The notes: generated by a model not told the origin, from the sequence alone. A stretch of DNA of 64,000 nt from Sphingobacterium hungaricum (GCF_015210005.1 NZ_MU158698.1:2683654-2747653); one strand, 5' to 3'. Shown: positions 17,471-27,476, counted from the first letter of the stretch. Numbers and translations are program-made.

Positions 17471-18517
17471 ATGAACAAAAATAAAAAAGATAAAATTATT
17501 GTAAGCCTAACCAAATGGTTTGGTATCGCATTATTCGTAGGGATCATTATTTGGGGAGCTACCTATTTCTTAAAAGGATATCGCTATGAGCAGACCAATG
17601 ATGCACAGGTAGATGCTTATCTTTCACCGATAAACGCAAAAGTGGGTGGCTATATCAGCCAAATATATTACAAGGACAATCAGCTTGTTAAAAAAGGCGA
17701 TACGCTTGTGGTCATTGAGTTGGACGAGTATGGACTGAAAAAAGATGTTGCATCAGCAGAGCTCATGAGTTCACACGCCAAATTACCGATTTTGACGGCG
17801 AACGAAGAAACACAACTTAAAAGTATTGAAGTTATAAAAGCACAATTGGCAGGGGCGAAAGCGAGATTGAACCAACAGCAAAAAGAATTTGACCGTTATA
17901 AAAATTTACTAGCAGATGAATCTACCACACAACAGAAATTCGATAACATCAGTGCTTCTTTATCCATTGCACAGTCAGATTATGATCAGGCTAAAGCTTC
18001 TTTACAAGTAGCAGAATCTAAACTGAATGATTTTAGAGCGCAACATAATGCTGTACAGGCAGAGATAAAAATTAAAGAAACACTTGTTCAAAGACAGGAA
18101 TTAGACATTCGATACACGGTTATCATTGCACCTTTTGATGGACAAATTGGTAAAAAGACTATCCAGGAAGGTCAACTGATACAAGCTGGGCAGACACTGG
18201 CTTTTCTGGTGAACAAAGTCGAGGAAAAATGGGTGGTTGCAAATTTTAAGGAAACACAGATTGGCAACTTCAAAATCGGACAGGTGGTATCCTTAGAAGT
18301 TGATGCCTTTCCGAATGAAAAATTCAATGGTACTATCGAATCACTTTCGCCCACCACAGGTTCACGTTATTCCCTACTTCCACCAGATAATGCTACAGGT
18401 AATTTTGTAAAAATTATTCAAAGGATTCCCGTTCGTATTAAACTAATCGATACACCTGAAAAATTAGGAAAACTCTCTGCTGGAATGAATGCCAATGTTT
18501 ATGTTATAAAAGATTAA
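17471..18517 (+). CDS. HlyD/EmrA-type membrane fusion protein
   Basis: The 348-residue adaptor has a short cytoplasmic start, one membrane helix (about 17-33, GIALFVGIIIWGATYF), and the EmrA signature EQTNDAQVDAYLSPINAKVGGYISQIYY. A lipoyl half-motif (KKGDTLVVIE), a periplasmic alpha-hairpin (about 100-205) and the second lipoyl and beta-barrel parts (FDGQIGKKTIQEGQLIQAGQ) follow. It bridges the MFS pump to the TolC channel in the periplasm. It lies 10 bases after tolC-like and 2 bases before the MFS gene. Confidence 0.93.
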   Translation: MNKNKKDKIIVSLTKWFGIALFVGIIIWGATYFLKGYRYEQTNDAQVDAYLSPINAKVGGYISQIYYKDNQLVKKGDTLVVIELDEYGLKKDVASAELMSSHAKLPILTANEETQLKSIEVIKAQLAGAKARLNQQQKEFDRYKNLLADESTTQQKFDNISASLSIAQSDYDQAKASLQVAESKLNDFRAQHNAVQAEIKIKETLVQRQELDIRYTVIIAPFDGQIGKKTIQEGQLIQAGQTLAFLVNKVEEKWVVANFKETQIGNFKIGQVVSLEVDAFPNEKFNGTIESLSPTTGSRYSLLPPDNATGNFVKIIQRIPVRIKLIDTPEKLGKLSAGMNANVYVIKD

Positions 18518-18519
18518 TT

Positions 18520-20109
18520 ATGCAAGCACATAAAATACCTGTTTTCAAATCCTGGGTTTCTGAATGGGTGGCGAGATCCGTCATATTTGCCATTCTGATG
18601 ACCTGTCTGTTTAGCTTCGCTTTTTATAGTAGTCCGATTGCAACGATGGGATTTTATGGTATACAGCCTACCGACGTACAATATGGGATGGTCGTTATCT
18701 ATGGTTCTACCGTAGCTTTCCTCGCACTTGATTTTCGGATTGTAAAATATTTTGCACCAAGAAAATATTTACTGATTGCCCTCGCCATAAATGCCATCTG
18801 CTCTGTGATCTGTTTTCATTTGAAAGATTGGACATTGTTTGTTATTTGCCAGTTCTTTCAAGGAATTACCTGTGCATTGATGTCAGGAATTGTGTTACAA
18901 CTCATTTTTCCTATGTTACAGTCTGTACGTGCCCGAGTGATTGCTTTTAGCATACTGTATGGCAGCATACAGATTGCCGTGCCTTTTTATTCAATTTTTA
19001 CCAGCTTGGTCATTCATTTCTTTGATTTTAACTGGCTATTCTATGGATTTATTATCATACTTATCATTCTAACAATTACCATTTTGCTTACGATGAACAG
19101 TAACGCTCGATTTACCAAAAAGATTCCACTTTATCAGGTGGATTGGATGGGCTATCTGTTTTATGTGTCTTTTATCTTAATCTTGGGATTTATACTAGTT
19201 TACGGGCGACAATCCGGATGGTTCGGTAGTTCATTAATCACTACGCTTAGTGTAGTCAATCTAATTATTCTTTCGCTTTTCATCATTAGAGAATTGAAGC
19301 TTAAACGACCATTAATCAACTTACAGATTTTCAAGACAAAGAATTTTGTCATTGGGTTATTACTACTTTTTACATTTTATATTTTTAAAGGAAGCACTGG
19401 ACTTGCCTACGGCTATCTTGAAGTGATTTTAGGAAATGACCCACTGAGCACCATTCCGATATGGACGGCTGTAATTTTTGGGACTACACTGGGTATGTTC
19501 GTTACTTCCAGATTTGTATTGATGGGTTATAACCTGATAAGATTGATTATTGTTGGCTTTGGAATTATGGCGATTTACTATGCTTATATGATACTATTTG
19601 TTTCTGTACAGGGCGAAACAATTGATTTCATTTTACCAATGTTTATTTATGGTGTGGCAACAGGAGTCTTATTTGTCCCTATTGTTTCGTTTACAGCTGC
19701 ATCAGCACCGCCAGCAATTGCTATCAATGCATCGCTTATCGGCATATTGGCTAGGTTTACTGGGTTTACAGCTAGTCTGGCACTGAATAACGAACTTCAA
19801 TTATTTGCAAAATCAGGAGTTCGCGAAAAGATTCGGGAAGCAGTTACAGAAATGAACCCACAATTACCAGCTACCTTACTGGATATTCAAAATCAATATG
19901 CGAATGCCGGTAGCGATATCTATACTTCAAAAGCAGTATCCTCAGGCTATATTAATCAAATGGTAGCTCATCAAATATTGGCTCGTGCTACTAGAGATTA
20001 TTACGACTGGATGCTAACAGGTGTGATTTTGGTAATTGTTGTTTTGCTCTTATTGCCACAAATTCAAAACGTTGTTTTGAGATTAAGAAAAGGTAATATA
20101 CCTTATTAA
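18520..20109 (+). CDS. MFS multidrug transporter (EmrB-like)
   Basis: The 529-residue protein is built of about 14 hydrophobic helices, the size of DHA2-type drug/proton antiporters. Examples are VIFAILMTCLFSFAFY near 20 and ILVIVVLLLLPQI near the end. The family loop motif between helices 2 and 3 is poorly conserved (LDFRIVKYFAPRKY), as in many Bacteroidota members. With the TolC and HlyD proteins it would move substrates straight across both membranes. The substrate cannot be read from sequence. The divergent AraC regulator suggests induction by an amphipathic or aromatic compound. Confidence 0.88.
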   Translation: MQAHKIPVFKSWVSEWVARSVIFAILMTCLFSFAFYSSPIATMGFYGIQPTDVQYGMVVIYGSTVAFLALDFRIVKYFAPRKYLLIALAINAICSVICFHLKDWTLFVICQFFQGITCALMSGIVLQLIFPMLQSVRARVIAFSILYGSIQIAVPFYSIFTSLVIHFFDFNWLFYGFIIILIILTITILLTMNSNARFTKKIPLYQVDWMGYLFYVSFILILGFILVYGRQSGWFGSSLITTLSVVNLIILSLFIIRELKLKRPLINLQIFKTKNFVIGLLLLFTFYIFKGSTGLAYGYLEVILGNDPLSTIPIWTAVIFGTTLGMFVTSRFVLMGYNLIRLIIVGFGIMAIYYAYMILFVSVQGETIDFILPMFIYGVATGVLFVPIVSFTAASAPPAIAINASLIGILARFTGFTASLALNNELQLFAKSGVREKIREAVTEMNPQLPATLLDIQNQYANAGSDIYTSKAVSSGYINQMVAHQILARATRDYYDWMLTGVILVIVVLLLLPQIQNVVLRLRKGNIPY

Positions 20110-20124
20110 AGATCATTTTATTGA

Positions 20125-20444
20125 ATGTATTTAAAGCTTCTTATGGATAAATTTTATATTGAAACACTAAGTGAAATAGAAACAGCAACAAATGAATTAG
20201 AGATTGAGGCTGATTATTCTTTACAGAGAATAGAAGTAATAATTTCTCTAATTTTAAAACACCTTTCTGATTTAAAAAAAATATATCCAAAATAAGAATT
20301 TAATAGCATTGAAGAAAAAATATATTTTTTAAACACCAGAAACCTATAATCGTATCCAAGCTTGTCTATTATAATGCTATCTATAAAATAGAAGCTAAAA
20401 AACCCATCGGAACCAAGCATGCTTTATTTTGTTTAGAGTTTTGA
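20125..20444 (+). pseudogene. rteC: degenerate rteC (conjugative transposon regulator)
   Basis: A 56-codon frame (20125-20295) reads MDKFYIETLSEIETATNEL, then RIEVIISLILKHLSDLKK, then stops. After a frameshift near 20329 the next frame gives KHQKPIIVSKLVYYNAIYKI and EAKKPIGTKHALFCLEF before stopping at 20444. Both halves match the N-terminal part of RteC, the activator of excision genes in CTnDOT-type conjugative transposons. The C-terminal part is gone. The gene is dead, and it shows that such an element once stood here, next to the efflux operon. Confidence 0.75.
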
Positions 20445-20554
20445 TGAAAACCTAAAATTATAGCAGACAAGCTCTGTATTTAGAGAAGTGGTAGGGTTTG
20501 GCATTGAGAGGTGGAATTTGTCGTATTGATATTAATAACGAGGAATTTATTTTG

Positions 20555-20562
20555 TATTTTTG
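20555..20562 (+). promoter_or_regulatory. TAnnTTTG box before two-gene nuclease unit
   Basis: TAttTTTG at 20555-20562 is a -7 element 74 bases before the first gene at 20636. The nearest upstream TTG (20526-20528) is 26 bases away, longer than usual, so the promoter is only probable. Confidence 0.4.
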
Positions 20563-20635
20563 TAGTTATTGAACCTGATTTACCCTTATAATTTCGTGGG
20601 GTTTAAATACAAAACAATTTGCAACATGAACAATT

Positions 20636-21892
20636 ATGAAAAAAAGAACTAAAGGTGCTTGGGTTATAAATCATACTAACAAACTAGTAGAGATTAAAGA
20701 TACTTATGAGTTTGAGGATATTGAACTTGCTGGGAAATGTGGTGTTTTTCTATCAAATTTAGCAGCATCAGATGAACAAAGTAATTTAGAGTTGGATAAA
20801 GTTAATGCTATAGCTAAAGTATCGAATATAAAAAAAACAGAGATCGAAACCATCAAGTCGAAGCTTAAAGAAGCTAGATTAATTGATACTGCTAGTAATG
20901 GATCAATCTCTGTTTTAGGAGTTACCACTTCAGCTGTTCTTGGACATACTTCTGATATTTTTGACAACAATTCCCCTTCAAGCTTTCAAAAAGCGGCTTT
21001 AGAACTTTCTGATAATATTTCAGATTTGCCAAAAGGGGAAAAAACATTAAATGAATATATTTCTGACACATATTCTCTATCTAACACAGAAACGAAAGAT
21101 CTATTTCTACAAGCTGAGGAAATTGGTTTTATAGATTATGAAGTTTTAGATGATAAAAGTAAATTGTACTTTAATGGTAACTTGTTTCGTAGGGAAGGCG
21201 CACAAAAGACAAATGCTGTTCTATCATCACTGAAGCCAGATGAAACTAGAAAAATAGTTGAATTAGATCAATTATTAACCTCACATGGCTGTATTACTTT
21301 AGAGAAAGGAAAAGAAATTTTAGGAGAGCAACTTTTATCAAAACTCCAGTCTATAGGAATGTATGATTTTAATGAGGTTAGTAATTCTTCAGAGGCAAAA
21401 ACTTTTATAACAAAACCATCTGCATTTTCTAAATATGGAAACCCATTTGAAGAGGATGCACTTGACTTAGCTAAAGCGTTTGTTTCTTCATTGTATTACG
21501 GTATCAACTTTAGCTCTCAAGGAAGAGGAAAAATATCTATGTTAGAAGTTTTGTTGAGAAAATTGGTAAACGGTCGTGAAGTTGGACCTGCCACAGCAAT
21601 AGGAGAAGACTATAAGCTATTGGAGCTTAAACGTGTTATTCAATTAAGAAGAGATAGCACGTATCCTAATCGTTATCATATGAAACTCTTAAAAAAAGAT
21701 ATTGGTTTATTAGCAATGCAAGTTCTTGAGTTAGGTGATGCTACAGAACAAACAATATTAGGGTCTAACATATATACCGGAAGCGTAACTAACTACATTG
21801 GACCAGAAAATAAACGTCAAATCAATAGAAAAAAACAAAATTCACAATCTAAAAAATCTGTTGGGGAACTTTTAAGAACATTTAGAAACTAA
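20636..21892 (+). CDS. hypothetical protein of two-gene unit
   Basis: A 418-residue soluble protein of unknown family, mostly helical, with several segments that look like winged-helix units: IAKVSNIKKTEIETIKSKLKEARLID, then GVTTSAVLG, and later LDQLLTSHGCITLEKGKEILGEQLLSKLQSIGMYDF. A basic tail (KRQINRKKQNSQSKKS) follows. The style resembles a DNA-binding specificity or sensor protein. The stop codon overlaps the start of the next gene (TAATG), which implies coupled synthesis with the nuclease-like protein. No ATPase motif is seen. Confidence 0.65.
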   Translation: MKKRTKGAWVINHTNKLVEIKDTYEFEDIELAGKCGVFLSNLAASDEQSNLELDKVNAIAKVSNIKKTEIETIKSKLKEARLIDTASNGSISVLGVTTSAVLGHTSDIFDNNSPSSFQKAALELSDNISDLPKGEKTLNEYISDTYSLSNTETKDLFLQAEEIGFIDYEVLDDKSKLYFNGNLFRREGAQKTNAVLSSLKPDETRKIVELDQLLTSHGCITLEKGKEILGEQLLSKLQSIGMYDFNEVSNSSEAKTFITKPSAFSKYGNPFEEDALDLAKAFVSSLYYGINFSSQGRGKISMLEVLLRKLVNGREVGPATAIGEDYKLLELKRVIQLRRDSTYPNRYHMKLLKKDIGLLAMQVLELGDATEQTILGSNIYTGSVTNYIGPENKRQINRKKQNSQSKKSVGELLRTFRN

Positions 21893-22989
21893 TGGAAAAT
21901 CAAAAAAACAATATCACAAAAGGAGAATTAATGGAAGAATTGATTAGAAATTATTTCATTAATTCAGGCTATTTTGTAATTCGAGGTGTTAAATTTAGAT
22001 ATGAGAATAATGACATAACCGATGTAGATTTATACTTATATGGACGTTCCTCAAGCATAACGAGACAACGTATTAATGTAGATATCAAAAACAAGAAATC
22101 TCCTCAAGCCTTTGAACGCATACTTTGGGCAAACGGAGTACGAGAGTTGTTAAATTTTGATAGTTGTATTGTAGCTACAACTGATCAACGACCTGTTGTT
22201 CATAAATTTGGACAACTTCATAATACTATAATATTAGACGGAGCTTTTTTATCAAAACTACGTTCCAATTCGCATCCAGATAGATTATCAGAAGAAGAAT
22301 TAACACAACGATTTGCAAAAAATAAAAGCTACAAGACTTTTGGGAATAAAGATTGGAGATATATTTATGAAGAATCTAAATCAAGATTATTATCTGAATT
22401 AGATTTTTCTGGATTTAATGCAGCATTATCATATATAGCATATTTCGTAGAAAAAATAATCACTGATCCTCAAAAGCGCGAAGATTCGACAAGGCTATTG
22501 TATCTAATTACATCTCACTTATTAATAACAATTGACTTTATTCTTAAAGATGTTGCATTCTTAGATATTGCTGAAAGAGAAAAAAAATTGTCTAATGGTT
22601 TTAAATTTGGAAACTTAGGTAAAGATGGAGTAGATAAGATTATTTCTATAGCGGTACAGATTTCTGGCAATAGGTCAGCAAATTCTTTTTTGAAATCATT
22701 AGAAGGAGTTCCTATTGATATATTAAAAGACTTTTTTAGCAAGAATGAGAATACGAAAAATTTATTTAATTGGGCTAGAGATTTTGAAAAGATGGGTTTT
22801 AATGAAATTTTAATAAATCCTGAAAATATAGATTCTCCTTTAAAAGGTGTTATTTCATTATTACTTGATTTTCTAAGTGTGGAAAGGAAAAAATTTTTTA
22901 TGTCCTTTCAGGTTTCGTCACAAACAGAACTTCCTCTGAATGAACAATCTGAACTACGGAACACGAATAAGTCAGACGATGTAAAATAA
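21892..22989 (+). CDS. PD-(D/E)XK-like nuclease of two-gene unit
   Basis: The 365-residue protein begins with a restriction-nuclease-like domain. A helix GELMEELIRNYF carries Glu15 and Glu16. It is followed by a beta-hairpin with DITDVDLYLYG (Asp44, Asp46) and INVDIKNKKSPQAFERI (Asp64 and Lys66), the D...(D/E)xK arrangement. The rest (130-365) is helical and unrecognised. It overlaps the previous gene by the TAATG junction and is closed by a strong terminator. I infer that the 418-residue partner recognises a target and this protein cuts it. Confidence 0.65.
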   Translation: MENQKNNITKGELMEELIRNYFINSGYFVIRGVKFRYENNDITDVDLYLYGRSSSITRQRINVDIKNKKSPQAFERILWANGVRELLNFDSCIVATTDQRPVVHKFGQLHNTIILDGAFLSKLRSNSHPDRLSEEELTQRFAKNKSYKTFGNKDWRYIYEESKSRLLSELDFSGFNAALSYIAYFVEKIITDPQKREDSTRLLYLITSHLLITIDFILKDVAFLDIAEREKKLSNGFKFGNLGKDGVDKIISIAVQISGNRSANSFLKSLEGVPIDILKDFFSKNENTKNLFNWARDFEKMGFNEILINPENIDSPLKGVISLLLDFLSVERKKFFMSFQVSSQTELPLNEQSELRNTNKSDDVK

Positions 22990-23026
22990 AAACAATAAAC
23001 CCTCCAATTCGGAGGGTTTATTGTTT
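22990..23026. terminator. strong bidirectional terminator
   Basis: A perfect 16-bp stem with a 5-base loop (arms 22990-23005 and 23011-23026, centred on cctcc-aattc-ggagg). It starts directly after the stop codon of the rightward nuclease gene and overlaps the last codons of the leftward ORF6N relic. A and T runs on both sides allow it to stop transcription from either direction. Confidence 0.85.
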
Positions 23027-23778
23027 ATTCAGAATTTGTAGCATCCTGCCGACTTCAATATCTATTCTGGAAAAGGTAAACCATTTTTTACCCAGGTATT
23101 TGAGCGATGCCCCGATATGGTAGAGTTCTGCATTGTCAATAATCAACAGACGGTCGTGAGCATCAGAAAACAACTCAACTTCAATCTTAGGATATTGCCT
23201 ATTGTACCGTTGTAAATCGAGCCTTAATTGATTGCTGATATTTTTATTATAAATAGTAGCTGATACATTAGCATTCCTTTTTCCCAATAAGGTCAGGACC
23301 GTATCGTCCACATAGTTATCAAATAGTATAACAGAATTATTGGAACTTCGGATAATATCCGAAATAAAGATGTAAATGTCAAAAACTTGCCCATTGTAGA
23401 AAAATACCTTTCTCACTGTGGAGCTTGTCACTTTCCAAAACTTTAAATAGCTCTTCAAATTTTTGGCCGGCTTCTAGCTGCTTCAATTCAATGTTATCCA
23501 AACGATGAAACAATGAAGCATTGCTAATAAGCATACGTCGCATTTCTACAAAGGCTTCCATAATCTCGACACTGACTTTAACGGCTATACCTGAACGGAG
23601 TAGGGCAGAAGCCATTGCGACACCTTGTTCCGTAAAAACATAAGGCAAATAGCGTCTTCCACCATAATTTAAGCTTGAGCAAGGAACATTGTCGCCTTAA
23701 GTAGGGTATAGGGAGAACATATCCGGTATTTTTAATTTCCACCCTGCAAGTTTGGTCTAAAATGTAACTAATGGACAT
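23018..23778 (-). pseudogene. broken ORF6N / PLD-like protein gene
   Basis: Three leftward frames together give the end of an ORF6N-type protein. GGRRYLPYVFTEQGVAMASA and VEIMEAFVEMRRMLISN (23379-23690) are the typical ORF6N signature. A frameshift near 23400 leads to KVFFYNGQVFDIYIFISDII, SVILFDNYVDDTVLTLL and FSDAHDRLLIID (23018-23410), a PLD-like C-terminal part. The N-terminal half is missing or replaced. ORF6N proteins are phage- or toxin-like DNA-binding proteins. The relic abuts the stop codon of the Rad50-like gene (23768), so the ABC system may have been inserted beside or into it. Confidence 0.65.
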
Positions 23779-26700
23779 CTATTTCCTCTATTTGTTTGAC
23801 CTTACCAAAAGTTTCTAGTTCCATAAACTTAGAATTGTAAAGCTTATCGGGGATTTTTTTCATGAGTAGGTTGTGAAAATTTGCATCATGTGTTGAAAGA
23901 ATAATCTGACGACCTAGGTTAACTGTGATACTACGAAGCAAATCAATAGTCGACAAGATGTTGATACTATCCATCGCCTGAATAGGATCGTCGATAAATA
24001 TGCACTCTAAAGGATTATTATTTGCGTCCTTAGCGTGTAGGGCTTTAGCCAAGAAGATACTCAAGCTTAAAATATTCAGTTGTGCTGTACTAAAATATAA
24101 GTTAGGAATTTGAAGCGTGACTTTCTTTTCATCGGTTACACAGACGTTAAGCTGTGGATTGTTGTCGGTAAAATCACATTTGAATTTAATCTCTTTATAA
24201 TCAGGGTGCGGATCGATCTTCCTGTAAAGAGTATTAATAATATCCTCAAAAAAGAAGGAGTTAATTTGCTCATCTATATGAGCTATAACCAAATTTCTTT
24301 CTGTCTCCAGCGTTGTTTTTAATGTGGTATTTAAAAACTTTATTCTCGCCTTAATCGCCTTTTCATCATTTTTAGCTTTTTGGTACCGCAAAAATGGAAT
24401 AACTTCCTCTTTAAGTTTTGATAATAACTCGAAAAGCCCAATTACATTTTGCAATTCATTTATTGCTTTTCGCTGCTTCTCCCTGACCCCCTCTACAAAT
24501 TCAGTGATGGATTCATTAGTTTGTCCTTCTACCGTAAAATTAAACTCATTTTTCACAAACTCTTGATAGACGCTGATCCGCTGTCGTAACTGAGATAGCC
24601 TTTCTTTGTTTACGGCAATATTGGAAATCAGATCTTCAGTATTAAAGGAAGATGTTGAGTTTTTTAGATTGTCAACAATTAATCTTTGCTGCTGTTCAGC
24701 TTCCAAGCATTCTTTCAGGTCATCAATCAACTGATTTAATAACAAGTGAAGTTCTGATAGAGTGATTGAATTAACCACACTATCAGAACGCTGATTGAGA
24801 TAAGCCAATATGGCTGTATAAGACAAATCTTCAATTAACACAACACGATCGTCTTGGAGCTTTTTCAAGTCATTATTTGCTGTAATAATTGTCATTTCCA
24901 TTGTGTCAAGATCTCCTTGTAGTTCAGAAAGATCCAGAAGATTAGTTTCTCGCAGGCCCTGCAAATTCTGCAATCGGGTTTCCATAACTGCGGAATAATC
25001 CTTTACAGATAAATTGGACAGTTGGGAATTTAGTTCATTGATTCGAGTCACTAAAGTATTCACGTCAGCCCGATCTAAGGCCAGCTGTCTTTTTATTTCA
25101 TTTACTCCTGCTATTGCAAAAGAAATTTTTTCCAACGGCGATTGTTTTTCATTTTGGAGCAACACCAATAACTTTTCTTTTAGCGCTTTCTCGGCTACAT
25201 CATTTTTACTTTGTTCTGCCTCACTTTTTATCTGTTCTGACAATGCCGTTTTTAAACTTTCATCTAGTGAGTCGTTACTTGAAATCCGGTTTGTAAGTTC
25301 GACATAATCAGCATAATTCTGGTTGCATAATGGACAGGCACTGGTTTTGGATTCAGTGACAAGAGTTAAACCTTTCCGTAGTAATTCTGCAAGATCAATT
25401 TGCAATGATTTTTGCTGTTCAAGTTCTGCACTGCGTTTCTGAAAACTTTGGCGCAGCTCTAATCCTCTATTCCTGATTTCCTCTAATTTTCTGATGTCCG
25501 TTTCAAATTTTACTAATGTAGGAACTAATACTGAGGGAGCAAGATTTTGCTCAATTTGCTCAATAACTGTATCAATAGATCCCAAGATATTGCGATGATC
25601 TTCCAACGCTCTTAAATTGGTGGTGAGATCTTTTTCGCCAGCAGCAATCGACGCATTTAAACTAGCCAGTTTTAAATTACCATTGTTAATTTCTTCACTA
25701 ATTAATGGGACTCTTTCTATCATAGAATTGATGACAGAAATATCCTGTAGATTTCTTTCAATTTCTTGGTTCAACTTGGCTAGCAAATTAATGGCATTTG
25801 CTTTTTTATCGTTTAAATCTTTTATTTCTGCATTCTTTTTGTTTTGTTTGGCACTATTACCTTTTACTTCAGAAACGATATTTGTGTAGCGTGGGAAGTG
25901 AGCTATCAGCTCTTCATGATAAGTCTGCGATTTTCTTAGATCTTCTTTTCTTTTAGCTAAAGCGGCAAGCTGGTTTTCCGTTTTTGCAAGTTTAGCAAAA
26001 TCATCTAGTGAAGTTTCCGCATCTTTTATCTTTTGTCTAACATCAACTTCTTCAAGCTGATGGTGCTGATAAATTTCCAGTGGATCGATACTTTCGCTAC
26101 CTGAAACGACCACTTCGATTAGTTCTACTAATCTTTGAGACTGGATAATCTTTTGATTAAGCTCGTGTACACGCGAGGTAATAATGGAACTTAAAACTGC
26201 AGATTCCCTTTCATCAAATGTAGTATCTAGGTGATTTAGTGATTGTTTTTTTTCTTCTAATTTGCTAATTGTTTGATTGATAGCGTCCATTACCTGCTGA
26301 TCCCCATTAAAAGCTAAGTCCATTTGAAAACCCTTCAATTGATTTTTTAAATCTTTGATGGTGTCCTCATTAGTTTTCAATAGGTTGACAAGACACTTGT
26401 AATACTGGTCGAGTTCTTTATCGCCGAAATATTTAATAAATGTCTTATAGCGACCTGCGCCGTCGTCTTCCTTTAAAAAAGAGTCTATCCATTCCTGTGA
26501 AAGAATAACTTCCTGAAAGTACCCCCTTATAGTTTCTTTCTCGTCAAATTTATAATCAGGCTGTCCTTTCCTTGGTTTTTTCAGTGTCTTGGTAATTGGC
26601 TCATTAGAGGTGGTAGTATAAAGGTTTACAAATGCCGGGAGATTCTCATCTGAGAATTTATTTCTCAATATATGCGTATACTCAGCAGCATTCATATTCT

Positions 26701-26929
26701 TTTCAGTCTTGGCGACCTGCTGATTCATTTTAGGCCGCTTTAAAAAGCGGTGGATGTTGTGGGTCACGCCCCATTCGACAGCGTCATAGAAGGAAGTCTT
26801 TCCAAAACCGTTAGGTGCATAAATAGATACGAAATCAGCTGTTTCTTTTCCGTTGGTAAAATCAAAGGTGCCATCTTCGGCTAAATCATAGGCGCGAAAT
26901 GCCTGAATCTCAACTTTTTTGAATTTCAT
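23768..26929 (-). CDS. Rad50/SMC-like ABC ATPase with zinc hook
   Basis: The 1053-residue protein has the full plan of a Rad50-like ATPase. Walker A is YAPNGFGKTSF (37-47). Long coiled coils (about 190-520 and 560-880) flank a zinc-hook motif CPLC near 527. The Walker B is ECIFIDDPIQAMDS near 985, followed by the switch histidine in ILSTHDAN. FSTAQLNILSLSIFLAKAL corresponds to the signature region. Such proteins bind and bridge DNA ends and use ATP to control a partner nuclease. Here the partners are a small middle protein, a trypsin-like protease and an MBL-fold protein in the same operon, an ABC three-component type of conflict system. It is the last gene and overlaps the middle gene by 20 bases. 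Confidence 0.88.
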   Translation of the reverse strand: MKFKKVEIQAFRAYDLAEDGTFDFTNGKETADFVSIYAPNGFGKTSFYDAVEWGVTHNIHRFLKRPKMNQQVAKTEKNMNAAEYTHILRNKFSDENLPAFVNLYTTTSNEPITKTLKKPRKGQPDYKFDEKETIRGYFQEVILSQEWIDSFLKEDDGAGRYKTFIKYFGDKELDQYYKCLVNLLKTNEDTIKDLKNQLKGFQMDLAFNGDQQVMDAINQTISKLEEKKQSLNHLDTTFDERESAVLSSIITSRVHELNQKIIQSQRLVELIEVVVSGSESIDPLEIYQHHQLEEVDVRQKIKDAETSLDDFAKLAKTENQLAALAKRKEDLRKSQTYHEELIAHFPRYTNIVSEVKGNSAKQNKKNAEIKDLNDKKANAINLLAKLNQEIERNLQDISVINSMIERVPLISEEINNGNLKLASLNASIAAGEKDLTTNLRALEDHRNILGSIDTVIEQIEQNLAPSVLVPTLVKFETDIRKLEEIRNRGLELRQSFQKRSAELEQQKSLQIDLAELLRKGLTLVTESKTSACPLCNQNYADYVELTNRISSNDSLDESLKTALSEQIKSEAEQSKNDVAEKALKEKLLVLLQNEKQSPLEKISFAIAGVNEIKRQLALDRADVNTLVTRINELNSQLSNLSVKDYSAVMETRLQNLQGLRETNLLDLSELQGDLDTMEMTIITANNDLKKLQDDRVVLIEDLSYTAILAYLNQRSDSVVNSITLSELHLLLNQLIDDLKECLEAEQQQRLIVDNLKNSTSSFNTEDLISNIAVNKERLSQLRQRISVYQEFVKNEFNFTVEGQTNESITEFVEGVREKQRKAINELQNVIGLFELLSKLKEEVIPFLRYQKAKNDEKAIKARIKFLNTTLKTTLETERNLVIAHIDEQINSFFFEDIINTLYRKIDPHPDYKEIKFKCDFTDNNPQLNVCVTDEKKVTLQIPNLYFSTAQLNILSLSIFLAKALHAKDANNNPLECIFIDDPIQAMDSINILSTIDLLRSITVNLGRQIILSTHDANFHNLLMKKIPDKLYNSKFMELETFGKVKQIEEIDVH

Positions 26930-27476
26930 CTTTAATTTTCTGTTCTAATAATTCTAATACTGAACTTGGTTTAACTATTGCTTTTTTGTCATCAATGATT
27001 CCAGATTGTCTGATTACCTCCCATAAAAGAGGATTTCTTTCAAAATCAGTCTTTTGCGCATTAGGTCTTCTTTCCTCTGGCAGGAGTTCTAAATTTTTGT
27101 TAGTAATATGTTCTTCAACAGTTGTAGCAATAAATTCATTATTGACCTCCCCATTATAACTTAATAATATTTTCCTGCTAGATACTGTATCATTCTCAAT
27201 TTTATATTTTAAGTGTTTATCACAAATGGATTCTGTAATATAGAAAAGATACAGATTCCAGATCTCAAATTCATCGGGCAACTGACTTTGATAATAAACG
27301 GCAATACTGTTAGACAAATTTTCCCAATCTTTTGCCAGTGAAGCTTCCGATGGAAATTTCACAAAAAAGGTATGGATTTTTGATATGTAGGTCTCGATAT
27401 GGAGCGTTACCTCTACATCAGGATAAAGGTCGATAATGAGAGTTTTAATTCTGTTTTCTGTCGATATATTGTTCAT
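26910..27476 (-). CDS. middle component of ABC three-component system
   Basis: I place the start at 27476 (MNNISTENRIKTLIIDLYPDVEV), giving 188 residues; the longer open frame up to 27614 lies inside the protease gene and is not protein-like. The product is helical, has no catalytic motif (LYPDVEVTLHIETYISKIHTFFVKF, later ERNPLLWEVIRQSGIIDDKK), and ends next to the ATPase. Small helical middle components of this size couple the effector to the ATPase in ABC three-component systems. It overlaps the protease gene by 32 bases and the ATPase gene by 20, so the three are translated as one unit. The assignment is by context. Confidence 0.65.
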   Translation of the reverse strand: MNNISTENRIKTLIIDLYPDVEVTLHIETYISKIHTFFVKFPSEASLAKDWENLSNSIAVYYQSQLPDEFEIWNLYLFYITESICDKHLKYKIENDTVSSRKILLSYNGEVNNEFIATTVEEHITNKNLELLPEERRPNAQKTDFERNPLLWEVIRQSGIIDDKKAIVKPSSVLELLEQKIKDEIQKS

